Shown: positions 1 through 23,973, counted from the first letter of the stretch. The stretch is 64,000 nt of DNA from Dimorphilus gyrociliatus (GCA_904063045.1 CAJFCJ010000013.1:62001-126000); one strand, 5' to 3'. The notes: generated by a model from the sequence alone, not told the origin. Numbers and translations are program-made.

Positions 1-159
1 ATAAACGTACAAACAAACAAACAAACGATACATTAATTTTTGGCAACTGAAATTGACTCATGACTAAAGAAAAATGAATAATAAATAGAGCTTGTAATAA
101 CAAGACTAAATCAAAATATATATATATTTAAATAAGTAAATTTAAACACACATGTATAA

Positions 160-208
<49 letters not shown>

Positions 209-476
209 GTATTTCTCTTTTTGCTTCAAAAAACGAGTGCACGCCGAAAATATTCTTTTTTTTTAGTAGAAAAGGAAAAAAAGAGAAGAGAAAAAAATTT
301 CAATCTAAATCCGTTCAACGAGTAACTTGACAAGAGCAATACCGGAAAGTTAATTACTTTATAGGAAAAAAGATTCCAAAGGGAGATTGAAAAAATCGTC
401 CAAATCAATATCATTTTGCGACAGGTTTTCATCTCTCTCTTTGCTTTTTTCAAATTGATTAAGCTTTCAAAAAGAA

Positions 477-524
<48 letters not shown>

Positions 525-617
525 TATATATATACATATATACAAAATGAATGATGTGTATGTACGTATATATATTTATACATATTGCTAAATTTGTGCG
601 ATTTTTTTCTCCTATAA
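1..617. other. 3' flank of liprin-alpha, microsatellite-rich
   Basis: No gene is seen here. The stretch is the downstream flank, and probably the 3'UTR, of the minus-strand liprin-alpha gene whose stop codon is at 618-620. It holds two long TA-dinucleotide tracts (about 161-200 and 479-521) and otherwise AT-rich sequence. A short minus-strand open frame at 226-453 is low-complexity Phe/Ser/Lys-rich and is not convincing as a gene. Confidence 0.6.
161..200. repeat. (TA)n microsatellite
   Basis: Forty bases of pure TA repeat; a second tract lies at 479-521. Confidence 0.9.
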
Positions 618-11529
<10,912 letters not shown>

Positions 11530-14500
11530 TTTGCTAGTTTAACGTTTAACAATCTTTAATCCAAATCTAATAACAGCGCATGTAATCCGGTTAGCCGGTC
11601 GGCTCTGTCTTGCAGTAATCAAGAACTGCATAGAAATATTCGCTAGATTCTTTTACAAGCTCCCACCAGAGCCATACCAATAAACGGTTATACTTTCTAC
11701 ATCCTTCATATGTCCGTTAGTTAAATTTTCCTTTATATATGATCGAATAATTTAGTTGAAATATCCGTTAAATTAATAAATCTTACTATTCCTACGTTCA
11801 TCGCATCTCGATGGAAGCCATGTTGAGAGCCATTTTGTTTAAACGAATCCTATCCCACAATGCATCAGTATAAACATTCCATTATTTTACGAGTGAAATA
11901 TCTCTTAATATTTTTTTTCTTATTTATACAAATATGTAAAACAAAAATCAACGAAAGTGAAAGGTATTTTTCAAAGTGGGCGGAAAAATCACTCAATTTG
12001 AAATTGCGAAAAATGTCCGATAGATGTCGTATACAGACGATTGGTTAACCCTAGTGTGCTTGAAGAACGAACCTTTAATAAAGAGAACGTTCATCTGCAC
12101 AAGCTATTTAACCTCAGTTGACTATTTATTTTTTTGTTAGCCGTCCAGATGCCGTATTTTGTAAAAATAGCAACAAAAAAATAAATTTATTTTCAGCGTA
12201 TTTGATGGCGAGATCAAAATTTTTGGCAAACATTTATCAAAATTTATATCAGTTTGCTAAATAGGTTCTCTTATCAAAGGTGTCCAGAAGACGGTAAAGT
12301 CGTATCGTAAAATTCGTAGGCGTAAAAAAGGTTTTACAAATAAAAAAAGAAAAAAGAAAAAAAAAAGAAACGAGGGAAAAAAAGAGAAATGAAGAGGAAA
12401 GAGAATGATGTAGTGAGGTAGAATAGCGGAAGGGTTAAACTAAAAAGAGAAAAAAAAACGAGGAAGGAGAAAAATGCACAAGGCGCCCTTTAAAGCCCTG
12501 GAAACGGCGTTGAAAAACTATTCGGGGGCCACGAAAATAGAAGCGTTTTTATCCGGGACATTGGCACAGCACTAGACTGATGAATATCGATTTGGGGCAG
12601 CGTTTCTCTCTGCCTGTATAGTTAAGTAGAGGATAGCAGCCGCAAAAGCAACAGCAGCAGCAGGCGGCGTAGTCGTCGTTGTCGTCGAAAATCTAGACGA
12701 GATGCTAGCATCGTATAAGAGCAACGAGATTACGTAGTATAGCGTATCGTCGTAATTATAGTACATGTAAAGCGTACTATAATGAATATACTATACGATT
12801 AAGTGAAATTCCTTTTTCCATCTTCATTCAATCATATCAATATATTATGATATATTTCACACCCATTTTGCATTATCTATTTTGCATATTGTATATTTTA
12901 TACATATATGTCGTATTCTGTATTTATATATATATATTCTATATGTATTTATACATTTAACAGTATATTAGCTTCTAATCTATTCTATATGACGTTTTCC
13001 TTCAATTTATGTATATGATAATGTATACATAGATACATTAATTCATTTATGTAGCTTTTTTATCTTGAAAATATACAGTTTACTTGTATAAGTAACGCAT
13101 GCACGTATATATTTATATACACTAATATATAAACAGTATATATATACAGTATTGTCTGCCTATTCTCCAGATGAATATAAGTATATATATATATAAATTT
13201 ATATGTACATGCGGCGTTCTATACGACATTTATACGAAAAAAAAGCAGCTGACGCCGGGTGCAAGTGGCGCGCAATTTTTTGTCGCCGATTGATTTATCA
13301 ATTAATATTATGGTTATTAGCATTAGCTTTAAGTTGCATAAATTAGCCGTATTTATTTATTAATATTAATTTTAGATATTAATATATATATATATATATA
13401 ATTTTTATAAAACTAGTCAACACTCTTTTATGCTAGAAACTGGTTAAGTTATTGTGCCGTTATTATATTATTAATATCGTATTATTGATCCAATGACGGT
13501 CGTTTGGCCCACCCTGTCAGCCCTGTCCGAACTTGCATCGTCCTGAGTCTACGTAGACGAACATATTCAGCCGCGTATATTCGACATTGTGTAATGACGT
13601 TATTAATACGCTCAGCATCCCTACATCATCGATTGAGGCCGCCACTGACGTTCTCTGCTTCAGATGACGCCCGACAGTGGTGCAGTGGCGCCATGTCCGT
13701 ATGATAAGCGCCGCCGTTCTACCGAGCATGACGAGGACGAGGACGACAAGGAGAACTGGCAAGAAGAGGCAATTGAAAGCTGCAAAAGATTAGTAGCTGA
13801 ACATTCCTTCCTCATCCTCCTCCATATCTCTAGTGTTATTTATACTACTGTTAACGTTCCCTCTTCTTCCCCCACCTACTGGAATAAACGAGGTGGAGTG
13901 GGAGAATGTCTCAAAAATTTCATAATTTATTGGACTTTTTCCATATCGAGCGAAAACCAAGCGGAGGGGGATGTAGTCATGTGTAAGTATCTACTGATTT
14001 CTTTTATAAAACAAACAAAAATTGAAAAAATCTTTTCCTCTCGAAAATCTGACGATTAGTTTCAGTTGAATTTTTTGTATGCCTATTTCGCTGTAAGGTT
14101 TCGTTAAAAACGTTTTTTCGACGCTAAAAGCTGTAGGAAAAGTGTATTTAGAATAGAGGATGGCGACGACGACAATTTGCTGCAGTATCCATCTGCCGGG
14201 CTAATAAAACTCTCCCCCTTTCGCCCCTTCCCGTTCTCTCTCTGTCTCTCTGTCTCTCTGACTGTCTGTCTATCTGTCTCTCTCTCTCTCTCTATTTCTC
14301 TCTTTCGTTCGCTCTTTTACTGTCTGTCTGTGTGTCTGTCTTTCTTTCTTCCCAACACACCACCTCTCACTCTCACTCTCTCTCTTGCTCTTTCTTGCTC
14401 TTTCTTGCTCTTTAGTTATATCTTTTTACTGCTTTCTATACGTTTTTTAGTTTTTTCATTTTTTTTCAGGGAGTTTTCTCAGTTTATCCCTATAAATTCT

Positions 14501-14828
14501 CTATCGTATTTTTAAAGTTAAAGTTTTCCTTCTCCCTCTTTGTTCTCTCCGACAATATATTTCTCTGAAGTGTATGTGTACGTTGTGTATACAAAGCTTT
14601 TCTTGTAAGTTATACGTATGACGTATATCAGCATTCACTAGTAAGAAAAAAAAGAGAGGCCAACCGAATGAGTAAATGAGAGCAAGAGTGCGAGAGTGAG
14701 AGAGAGTAAACGAGAGCGAATGAGATAGAGAAATCCGCCAGGCACACTGGGCCGCTAATTTTAGAAGGCTATATAGCTACAGTGATTTTGGTGGTTTGTA
14801 GTTGGCCTGGCGCATGCATGGATAGCGA
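11530..14828. other. Intergenic region between liprin-alpha and Kv1; candidate promoters, no firm gene
   Basis: The two genes are divergent here. The first few hundred bases should hold the liprin 5'UTR and promoter. CpG-containing blocks occur at about 12470-12730 (with a CAG/GCC-rich run) and 13490-13780, separated by AT microsatellite DNA at 12840-13480. An open frame at 13664-14059 begins right after a CAG acceptor-like site. Its first 35 residues are charged and non-repetitive, but the remainder looks like translated noncoding DNA. Pyrimidine microsatellite (CTCT/TCTG) fills about 14230-14410. Confidence 0.5.
14234..14416. repeat. CT/TCTG-rich compound microsatellite
   Basis: Tandem TCTC, CTGT and CTTGCTCTTT units cover about 180 bases. 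Open frames read through it are Ser/Leu/Cys-rich artefacts. Confidence 0.8.
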
Positions 14829-15070
14829 ATGGGGTGGCGAAGCGGGGCCGTAACCGGCCCTTCGTCGGCCCCTCCTCCTTCATCCGCTAGAAGATCGAAC
14901 TTAGAGTCTCTACTAACACCTCGCCGCCCCGCTAGACGCCTGGGCTCTTCACCGTCCGCCGCCTCTTCCCTAGTCAGCGCCGGTAGCGCCTTATTGGCGG
15001 CTACTTGCCACCGTCAATTAGTACAAGATGCAAAAGAAGAAGAAGCGTCGTCGTCGTCATGTCCAAAGGG
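14829..15070 (+). CDS. Candidate alternative first coding exon A of Kv1
   Basis: A GC-rich 242-nt open stretch in AT-rich DNA starts with ATG and ends at a GG|GTAAAA donor in phase 2. This is exactly the phase needed to join the acceptor CCCAAACAG|G at 17684 in the Kv1 core exon. It would encode an 80-residue Pro/Ser/Ala/Arg-rich N-terminus ending KEEEASSSSCPKG, giving a 561-residue channel. Base composition and splice phase support it; there is no homology support because Kv1 N-termini are not conserved. An upstream ATG in another frame (14818) runs only 12 codons. Confidence 0.45.
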
Positions 15071-15137
15071 GTAAAACACATAGATAAATAAAATACATGC
15101 TTTAATATCCAGTATATACATACAATATATACAGCGC

Positions 15138-15180
<43 letters not shown>

Positions 15181-17050
15181 ATATATATACTGCATAAGAG
15201 TGAGTGAGCGTGAGTGTATGCATATCTATATATACATACGAGCCTATACGCCAAAAAACTAATATATAATCCAATGGTAATTTTATATAAATGTATCTAC
15301 CGTGTTATATAATATATATATAGATATATTTATATATATTTATATATACTTATATATATATATATATACACTGGTAAATATATAGTATATTGCGCATGTA
15401 AATGCAGTATATGTTACTAAGAATACTCGATGGACGAGTATAGGTGTACTTTATGGAAAGATATTATAAACTGTATTATGTATATATGTATATATATAAA
15501 CTGTATATACAAGTATATACTTATTTCAAATCATGTTTAGAATTATATGTACTATATATATATACTGTGTATATAGGCCGCAGCGATCAATTAAATTATG
15601 CAGGGGTGCGTTGTAAATAATTAATCGTTTGTTCATAGTCTTTCTCGGCCGTAGTCAGTGTCGTTTGACGTTGCCGTTCGGAACTAAATATAGGATCATC
15701 GGGTGGAATACGACGCTGTAGCCCTTTTCGTTTGTCTTTTCCCCTTCGATTTTTCCCCTTCCCTACCCTCGCTTTGTTGGATAAGAGGGCGCCGAACGCC
15801 GGCGCGATTATGGCATTCGTACCGGCTTTACTCGATACGAACTTGTAAGTGTTTGTTACGATTCATTGATCGGCCCGCCAATAGAATAAACGTAAAAGGC
15901 GCGCTGGAGACGTGTATAGTTAGTCGATCTTTCTCTCTCTCTCTCTCTCTCTCTCTTTCACCCTGTTTCTTTCTCCCTCTCTCCCCTTTTCTCACTCACT
16001 TACTAACTCAGGCAGTCAGTCATTTACTTACTCACTCATTCACTCACTCTCATTGCTCATTTTCTACCTGATCCTCAACCTTTTTCTTTTATTTTGTATC
16101 TTAGTTTTTTTCTTCCTCTCACTACCATCTCTCTCTCTCTCTCTCTATCTCTCTACCCTGCACTGTGTATTAACGTAGAGGCGCATTTATACTTGAAGCT
16201 GAGCTTTTCGCTCTTTATTTTTTTTTTCGCGCTCGTTAATCTCTGAGCGCCGACGCCGCCTGATTCCTTTTGCCTCCGGAATAATACATTGCACGTATAT
16301 AGAAAAATTGCGTGCGTGATCGCCTTTCTGTTTTCTTTTTTTTACCCAATTTTTAACATAACCCTTCGCTTCATCTCTAATTGAGAAAAAAATTTAATTT
16401 GATATTTTTTCATTAAATTGAAAATTAGAACGTTTATATATATATATAAATTTATATATATATGCAACTCGTATACGGCTCGAACAATGTTGAAAAAATC
16501 AATGGATCATTCGAGCTATTCACTTGCAAGACAATCGATAATAATGATATATATGTGCATATGTTCTAACACGGTTTATTTTAATGGTGGCGAAAAAGTT
16601 TAGTAATAAAATATATATCATTTGCTTGAAAAATACACAGCAAAAGAAAAAAATCAAATGCCAAATAGAGAAAGATATAGAGATAGTAATAGGGGAGAGA
16701 GGGATGGATAGAGTGAAAAAAGAAGGAAAGAGAAACAAAAAATAATGGTTGAAATGAGAGAAATGAGTGAGAGTGTATATATGTGTGTGAGTGTATGTAA
16801 GAGAGATAGAGAGAAAAAGGTTCAGTTACTAGGTACCTTAGAGAGCGAAACTACTTTCAACTTATGCAAGAAAACATGAACATTTATATAAATATAGCTT
16901 AGATGCGCTAAAAGATGCAAAAGTGTTTATGTTCTAAAAAATCCATACACCTCTGTGTAAAGTCCATGGAGAAAGATAAATTTTGCGCAATATACTATAT
17001 ATAATGTAACAATAATAATAATAATAATAATAATGCAAATCTTTTATGTC

Positions 17051-17086
<36 letters not shown>

Positions 17087-17683
17087 TATATATGTGAGTA
17101 ATCAGACTTTTAATTCACTCGGACTGTACGAAGTATATAAGCATGTTATTAACATTATTATTTTTATCACTATTAGGGTTTTTGTATTGTATAATCACTA
17201 AAAAAACATATTTAGCAGACGTTGCATTCACATGCAACATTTACAAACGTACATAAATAAACACATGCATAAATGTGTTTATATATTGCAGTTCTGACAA
17301 ACTAGGTATAGATTCAGCATAAGCTGAAATGTACAAGCGTAAATGTATAGTATACACTTAGATTACATTAATACATTATGCATGAGAGGTCTCTAGGATG
17401 CAAATTTTTTGGGATGCTAGTGTTTAAAAAGGCTGAGAAACAAAATTTGCAGTTGCGATTGCCCTGCTATCGAGCGGCGGTTATTTTGCAGTTGTCGGCC
17501 ATATTTGAATGGCGGGTTGTGAAAATGTATTGCGGTTCGTGATTGGCCGGTTCCGACGGTCGACGATGCGGAAAAACGACGTAATTAACGTCGTCAAACG
17601 ACGAGATGAATCGTCGGTCGGCTAGAAGACGTTTTAAAAAGATATCAGGCTTTGATGACGTTATCATCTGCCTTCCCAAACAG
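15071..17683. other. Kv1 5' intron region, microsatellite-rich
   Basis: Apart from candidate exon B no coding sequence is seen. The region carries (TA)n at 15143-15172, many ATAT tracts at 15300-15570, (TC)n at 15930-15956 and 16128-16150, an (AAT)n run at about 17011-17034 and (TA)n at 17054-17080. A GC-rich segment at 17440-17640 directly upstream of the core exon may be a 5'UTR or promoter. Confidence 0.5.
15810..15844 (+). CDS. Candidate alternative first coding exon B of Kv1
   Basis: A short exon encodes MAFVPALLDTN plus two bases of the next codon and is followed by a perfect GTAAGT donor. It ends in phase 2 and therefore joins the same core acceptor at 17684. It lies in a local GC-rich block (about 15640-15860). 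A short hydrophobic N-terminus would suit an alternative Kv1 isoform. Evidence is phase and donor quality only. Confidence 0.4.
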
Positions 17684-19127
17684 GTCGTTCCCCAACAAGC
17701 TGGCGCCCGACGACGAGCATATCGCTTCGGCGGCAGCCGATGGCGGATGTACGGACGCGCTCGGCATGGGAAGTGAGTTCGAATCGGCCGAACGCGTAGT
17801 GATTAACGTCAGCGGCCTAAGATTCGAAACGCAACTGAAGACGCTCAACCAATTCCCGGATACGCTCCTCGGCGATCCGCATAAACGTAACCGTTACTAT
17901 GACCCGTTACGGAACGAATACTTCTTCGACCGGAATCGGCCTTCTTTCGACGCTATACTCTACTATTATCAATCTGGGGGACGCCTCCGGCGGCCAGTTA
18001 ATGTACCCCTAGATGTTTTCTCCGAAGAGATCAAGTTCTACGAATTAGGTGAAGAGGCGATTGAAAAATACAGGGAAGACGAGGGTTTTACAAAGGAAGA
18101 GGAAAAGGTTTTACCCACGAATGAATTCCAGAAGAAAGTCTGGTTATTATTTGAATACCCAGAAAGTTCTATGGCCGCCCGTTTAATAGCCATCTTCTCC
18201 GTTACCGTCATCCTGCTATCGATCGTCATTTTCTGCCTAGAGACGCTACCGCAATTCAAACAATATCAATCAACTAACACTTCGGAACTTAGTGATGTGA
18301 CAACGGTCAAAATCGAACCGGAAGATATACCGAAATTCACAGACGCCTTCTTTATTATCGAAACGACTTGCATTGTATGGTTTACATCCGAATTGCTAGT
18401 CAGGTTCGCCTCCTGTCCCGAAAAGTTCGGATTCTTTAAAAATATCATGAATCTGATCGATATTGTGGCGATCATTCCTTATTTTATAACGTTAGGTACG
18501 GTAATAGCCGACTCGAATCAACAGCAGAACAATCAAGCCATGTCTCTGGCTATACTCAGAGTGATTAGATTAGTTAGGGTGTTTCGAATATTCAAATTAT
18601 CACGACATTCTAAAGGATTACAAATTCTAGGGCAGACCTTAAAAGCCTCAATGAGGGAATTAGGACTACTTATCTTCTTCTTATTTATAGGAGTAATTCT
18701 CTTCTCCTCAGCCGTCTACTTCGCCGAAGCCGATGAGAAAAAGTCACATTTCAAGAGTATACCAGACGCCTTTTGGTGGGCTGTCGTAACGATGACGACG
18801 GTCGGCTATGGCGATATGAGACCCGTCTCCGTCTGGGGTAAATTGGTCGGCTCCCTGTGCGCCATTACAGGCGTATTGACCATAGCCCTACCAGTGCCTG
18901 TCATCGTCTCCAACTTTAACTATTTCTATCACCGTGAAACGGACAATGAGGACAAACAGAACTATGTGCACGTTCAAAGTTGCCCTAACTTTCCGAGATC
19001 TGTTAAAAAGGATTCGAATGCTGGCTCTGAATCTTGCTCGGAAATTATGGAGATGGAAGAAGGTGTCGTTATTGTAGGTGGAAAGCAGAATCACGCCAAT
19101 TCAGCTAGCGTTGAAACGGACGTTTAA
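17655..19127 (+). CDS. Sh: Shaker/Kv1 voltage-gated potassium channel alpha subunit (core exon)
   Basis: Forms tetrameric delayed-rectifier or A-type K+ channels in the plasma membrane of excitable cells. Read from the ATG at 17655 it is 490 residues. The T1 tetramerization domain begins at about residue 47 ([14 protein letters not shown]). S1-S6 follow. S4 at about 300-318 has the regularly spaced arginines of [16 protein letters not shown]. The selectivity filter is TTVGYGD at about 381-387 and the S6 gate is PVPVIVSNF. The C-terminus is ETDV, a class I PDZ ligand typical of Shaker/Kv1. Everything from T1 to the stop is in one exon, as in vertebrate Kv1 genes. An internal acceptor at 17684 lets upstream exons replace the first ten codons, so the N-terminus is probably variable. 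Cytoplasmic Cys and Ser/Thr sites are not diagnostic. Confidence 0.97.
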   Translation: MTLSSAFPNRSFPNKLAPDDEHIASAAADGGCTDALGMGSEFESAERVVINVSGLRFETQLKTLNQFPDTLLGDPHKRNRYYDPLRNEYFFDRNRPSFDAILYYYQSGGRLRRPVNVPLDVFSEEIKFYELGEEAIEKYREDEGFTKEEEKVLPTNEFQKKVWLLFEYPESSMAARLIAIFSVTVILLSIVIFCLETLPQFKQYQSTNTSELSDVTTVKIEPEDIPKFTDAFFIIETTCIVWFTSELLVRFASCPEKFGFFKNIMNLIDIVAIIPYFITLGTVIADSNQQQNNQAMSLAILRVIRLVRVFRIFKLSRHSKGLQILGQTLKASMRELGLLIFFLFIGVILFSSAVYFAEADEKKSHFKSIPDAFWWAVVTMTTVGYGDMRPVSVWGKLVGSLCAITGVLTIALPVPVIVSNFNYFYHRETDNEDKQNYVHVQSCPNFPRSVKKDSNAGSESCSEIMEMEEGVVIVGGKQNHANSASVETDV

Positions 19128-19179
19128 AAAAAACAAACAAACAAAGTGACAAACTTTAATATATTTATATATATATGTT

Positions 19180-19212
19180 TTTATATATACATATATATAT
19201 ATCTATTTTAAC

Positions 19213-19268
<56 letters not shown>

Positions 19269-19320
19269 GGATATATATATATTCATCGGATATGTATATA
19301 TCTATATATGTATATATCCT
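19180..19320. repeat. (TA)n microsatellite cluster after Kv1
   Basis: Interrupted TA/TATG tracts with a pure run at 19223-19262, immediately downstream of the channel stop codon and probably within its 3'UTR. Confidence 0.85.
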
Positions 19321-19667
19321 AATACGGAAAATATAAATCTACGGAAAGCGAAGGAAAGGAGAGAAAAAAAAGTAAAAACAAACTTAAATATAATAAATAA
19401 ATTGATATAGACAAGCACCGCCTCCCGAGCCGTCGCTCTTGCCATCGTCCTTTTTAATCAAACTGCAGGTACGTATACGTTTTAATATATGTACAGACTT
19501 ATCTGTCTCGTTTTGGTTCTATTTTTTTTTTCTTTCATTGTTTGTTTGTTTGAAAATTCGTCCGTTTGATTGTTCTTGTTTGTTTTACTTTAAGAAAACA
19601 TACTTCTTTTAATTTCTATTCAAATATTTTAATATTACTTTCAATATACTTAGATACATATTTACTT

Positions 19668-19710
<43 letters not shown>

Positions 19711-21081
19711 TATACATATATATATATTCTTTATTTATACACATATACATGTACTTCCTTCATTATACTAGTTAATTGAGTCTTTAAGTGTTTACATTTT
19801 CTATATGTATCTATACATAAACTCTCGAATCTTAAATATATATGATAAAACCAATATAAGATACATATAAAGCCATATATTTGTGCAATATTTAAATAAC
19901 ATACATATTAAGTATATATGATATATATTTTTCCTTATTTATATGATACTTTGATATAAAAAAGGAAAAATATTATCTACATATGTTGATATAAACACGT
20001 TAATATGTATATATTTGCATATGTACAGTACAACTGAACTATATTTATTTAAATATATATCTATATAGATAAGTAATGCTGCTGCTGGTTTACAACAAAA
20101 ATATTCAAAAAATATCCAAAACCATAAAATGGAATGATGCAGAGTCAGCAGTATCCTGACACGCCCTACAAGACAACAGTGATGAATAGGATTGGTGCTA
20201 TGGCTATGGTGCAACGGACTTAAACTAATAAGCTACGTCTCTTCTCATTCGCCTCTATTTTTAGAATTCAACGCCCATCCATATAATTCTCTCTATAAAA
20301 TTTGCGTGTAAATACAACAAGGAGGCAAAGAAAACAAACAGACTGTTGACTCTGCTTTTCTATAGAGACACAATCGTTACTTTTGCCCGGGCGTCGATTT
20401 GTAGGTGAAAGGAGAAGTAAGAGAACGTGTTTGTAATCGTATTAGAGGAGTGTGTTGGTATATATTCTACCAAAAAGATGGAGTAACAGAAAAAACACAG
20501 GGACAGAAAGAAAGAAAAGCATTTCAGAGAGTGAGAAAACACAAAGGAATAATTCGTATTCCATAGTCGTTACCCGTTTCATTGCCATAACTATTGTTAT
20601 TATAAAAGTGTACATACTCATGTTTTTATCCTAAGTCTTTATCTAGTCCATTTTCCTTATTAATCATATCTTTTTTGTAAAATTAAATCTGGTCCTCTGC
20701 CTCTCCGCCTCTCCCTTTTTCATTTATTTTTTTTTTTGTTGCCTTTCTATTTGCCAAAAGAATAGGAAAAAAAAATAGCAAAGAGAATGACAATCAGTAG
20801 TTGAACTATTTATTACTTGTTTTGTTTATTTTAAATTGCAACAAAAGTGAGAGAGAAATTACTATTTAATAGATAAAAAAAACAATGAAAATATTCACTG
20901 TACAGAAAATTTAGACCGGTTATATCGAGGCAAAAATATAGGACACAACCTATAAATTTCGCTTTTCAGACAGACCAAGGTTATTAAAGCGTTACATTAA
21001 CAAATTTTTTACTTAAATAGACAAAAAGGGTTGATAAATGGCATTGTACTGCATTTAAACGTAAATACTGCCCTTTTTCAT

Positions 21082-21182
21082 TTGATAAATCCATGTATAA
21101 GAATGTAAGGGCAATGGCTATATTTAGTGTGTTAGACTTTTTTGCCAATCACCCTGTTCCGTATTCATGGACATTTATCGAT
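21082..21182. other. Imperfect hairpin of about 100 nt
   Basis: The arms GATAAATCCATG (21083 onward) and the complement of CATGGACATTTATC (ending near 21180) pair. Pairing continues less perfectly toward GGCAATGGC and GCCAATCACCC, leaving a loop of about 25 nt. The size resembles a microRNA precursor, but pairing is interrupted and I recognise no known mature sequence. Confidence 0.25.
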
Positions 21183-23973
21183 TGATTGTTCGTCCTGCAT
21201 CATTACCATATATATAGAAGAGTTTCGCCTCTTATATTTCGCCCCCTTCTCCTTCCTCTCGTCTTGATTACGCAAGCGGAGAAGTTGATTTCAAGTCAAT
21301 CAATATCCATTCTGAGTATTAGCGATGAGAAATTAGATTGATTTTATATTTTTTTAGACGCCTATTTAACGACCGATTTTCCCTTTTTTTTTTCTACCGA
21401 CAAAATTTTACTCGTCTACGTATATACTTCCTTTTTGAGCGTCTCTCCTCAAAAACTCATATTCTATTGCTTCTCTTTCTTTCTTTCTTTCATTTTGTGT
21501 ATTTTTATTTGTTTAGTTCATTCTCCTCTTGTTCTCCTTTATATGCCTTTGATATACAAAAAAAAGGGTATTCTACATAAATACTTCAAAATTGTATACG
21601 CCAACAGCAGCATTATTTCCAAAAATTGCACATATTTTTCATTTATCAAAAGATTACCAAAGAAAATTTGCAGTTGCTCATCGTTCTTTTTTAGAGATCG
21701 TTTATTTAAAAATTTTTTTTTTGTCTACTTATACATTAAATCATTAAGATATCTTTTTTTCTTTCCCGTTTATTCATTAGGAAAATATTTTCTTTCTATT
21801 ATTTCTTCCAACCTTTTGTTAATTTTTTCATCTCTTTTCTTCACTTCCTCTTTCTACCTCTCTTTTCTTTGTGAAGAAAAAACGATAAGAAGACAAACAA
21901 AAAATTGTCCATGTGTGTGTGTGTGTGTGTGTTTGTATGTTTGTAAGTTTGTGTCTTTATGTATCTATGCGCACGAGCATGCATACATCCATGTATATAT
22001 ACAATATATATTTGTGTATGTGTGCGTGTGCGAATGAGTTAGAAAATCAGAAAATGAGTGAAAGAAAGAAAAGAACAATAATAAATAAGGATCTTCCTTT
22101 TTTTTTTTGTGAGTTTTATTTTCTTTTTCCTTCCGTTCGTTTTCTTTTTTGCAGCTTGCCAGGTAGCGTTCTGTGATTTAATGGATATGGCGCTCGATGG
22201 CAAGAGTGGTGTTTTTCTTAAATAATCATTTTTTTTTTGAAAAAAAAAGGATATTATCAAAAAAAAAAAAAAATATTATACGCTCCGACTATATATTCCG
22301 TAATGTTAAGGAAAAATTATATGCCTGCATTTTGTTGTCATGTAGAAATTGTTGGTGCTCTCCACCATCATTATTATATAAAGATGATTATGAATATACG
22401 TGCAGCTTTTAAGTTTATATATTAATATGCAAAACGTTCTTTTACATGTGCATATAGCTATACTGTTAATTATCACGAAGCCAATTGAAAACGAAACAGA
22501 AATAGATTATAATTAGTACTTGATAAATTATTTAAATTTTTTTCACGCCATCTTAACGGTTTAAAACACGAACATAATCTTGTTGAACATTTCCCCTTTT
22601 TCCTTTTCTTTATATTCGTAAGTATATTAAGTGTGTACAGAGTATAAATGTATCTATATCTATATCTTTTACTTCTTTCCTAGTATTTGCTTTCGCATCG
22701 TTTTCTTTTCAGTATTTACTTTTCCGCCAATTCGAAAAGCTGTTTAAAAAGTAAATAGCAGCAATATGCCATAAAAATTCAAGTCATGATGTCGCATACG
22801 GCGAAACAACGTGTTTGCAATAAGATTTTATCCGGTCAGGATCTCTGAGAAAAGCTTAACCATTTTCCAACAATTTCTAAACAACGTCTGATCAATAGGC
22901 TTCAGATAGGAATAAAAGGAGAAAAGGGAGAGAAAAATATCCATTCGTTACATTCTCTATCGTTTTTCTCTTCCTTTTTTTTTACTTGACTTATTTATTA
23001 CGCCTATGCCGTTTTAACGTACGGCCTGGGGAACGTTCTATCTCGTTAAAAAAATACGAGAAAGAAACCAAAGGAATACACAGAGAGAGAGAGAGAGAGA
23101 GAGGGAGGGGAGGGGAAAAAAAGATAGAGAGAGTAACGGTAAGAGTAGGAGTAAGAAAACTATATTAGGCCTATTCGCTAAAATAAACCGTCCACAAAAG
23201 CCTAACCATCCCAAACCACCTCTTTCCACCTTGTTTAAAATCTCACTCAAATCCCCCAACCTTACCCTCTCACCCCATCTCGCTTTCCTATCGCTACCCT
23301 TCTTCATTCTCCTATCTATATTACATGCGAGACAAATAAAGGTTAGGAGGCGTCGGTTTCTTGAAGCTGGTGAAAACGTGCGCACTCGTTTTCTTAGATG
23401 TTCCCCAGAAACGCGGATCATTTAAAAGACGCCAGGGGCTAGATGGATTTAGGCCTATCCAGTTAGAGAATAGAAATGTTAAGTGTATATACCGAAGATG
23501 GCGCTAGTGATCAAAAGAATTTTTCGCCTCGAAGGACCACCATGAGCATCACAAAAAGACGAGAAGCCAACAACAACAAAAATGAAAGATTAACAACATT
23601 AAAAGCTTATGACGTAATGAAAAAAAAACGCAAAAAAAATATTGAGAGATGTACGAGTCTCCTCTCATTCCAGTTATTAATATTAATTTATTAATAATCA
23701 TAAATTTTAATAACGTATAGAAAATCCACATATATAATCATAATCCGTTGATAACCCCGCTTGTGTACTAATACAAGCGCCTATGAAGAGTCAGGCCATC
23801 AAAGAGTTGAAAAAAGGCAGCCGTCTTGGTATAATCTTTCGATAAAGCGGCGAACGGCAATGCAAGATATACAACTTATCTCAGCGCCAATCGCATTTGC
23901 GCCAGGAACAGCGCTGCCGGGTCTGCGAACTGGGAGAGTTACTTGCCGCCCCTGCAAAAGGTATACAACGGCG

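Larger units (their letters stand above)
19128..23973. other. Gene-poor, microsatellite-rich intergenic region
   Basis: Nearly 5 kb without a convincing gene. It begins with Kv1 3' sequence and long (TA)n arrays (19180-19320, 19671-19706). A small GC-rich patch at 19420-19475 ends in a good CAG|GTACGT donor-like site. Later parts contain T-rich DNA (21330-21900), a (TG)n tract (21912-21932) and a (GA)n tract (23082-23105). Open frames here translate to Phe/Ser/Leu- or Lys/Glu-rich low complexity. The last 200 bases before 23974 are likely tetraspanin 5'UTR. Confidence 0.55.

Noticed and set aside
11860-12048. Small plus-strand open frame with a hydrophobic segment
   Set aside because: 62 codons, AT-driven composition, no family resemblance, and upstream of liprin in likely promoter DNA.
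12049-12434. TTAA-CCCT...AGGG-TTAA ends resembling a piggyBac-type MITE
   Set aside because: Only four bases of terminal inversion are shared; sequence next to them differs, and TTAACCCT is likely by chance in this composition.
15703-16071. Plus-strand 122-codon frame
   Set aside because: Starts from GTG and is mostly translated TC microsatellite; only the short segment at 15810-15844 in another frame is kept as a candidate exon.
21338-22425. Cluster of overlapping Phe/Ser/Lys-rich open frames
   Set aside because: They translate T- and A-rich low-complexity DNA and a TG repeat in several frames; none shows a protein family signature.
23038-23421. Minus-strand 127-codon open frame rich in Arg/Gly/Leu
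   Set aside because: Runs into a GA microsatellite at its end, has no recognisable domain and no splice partners.
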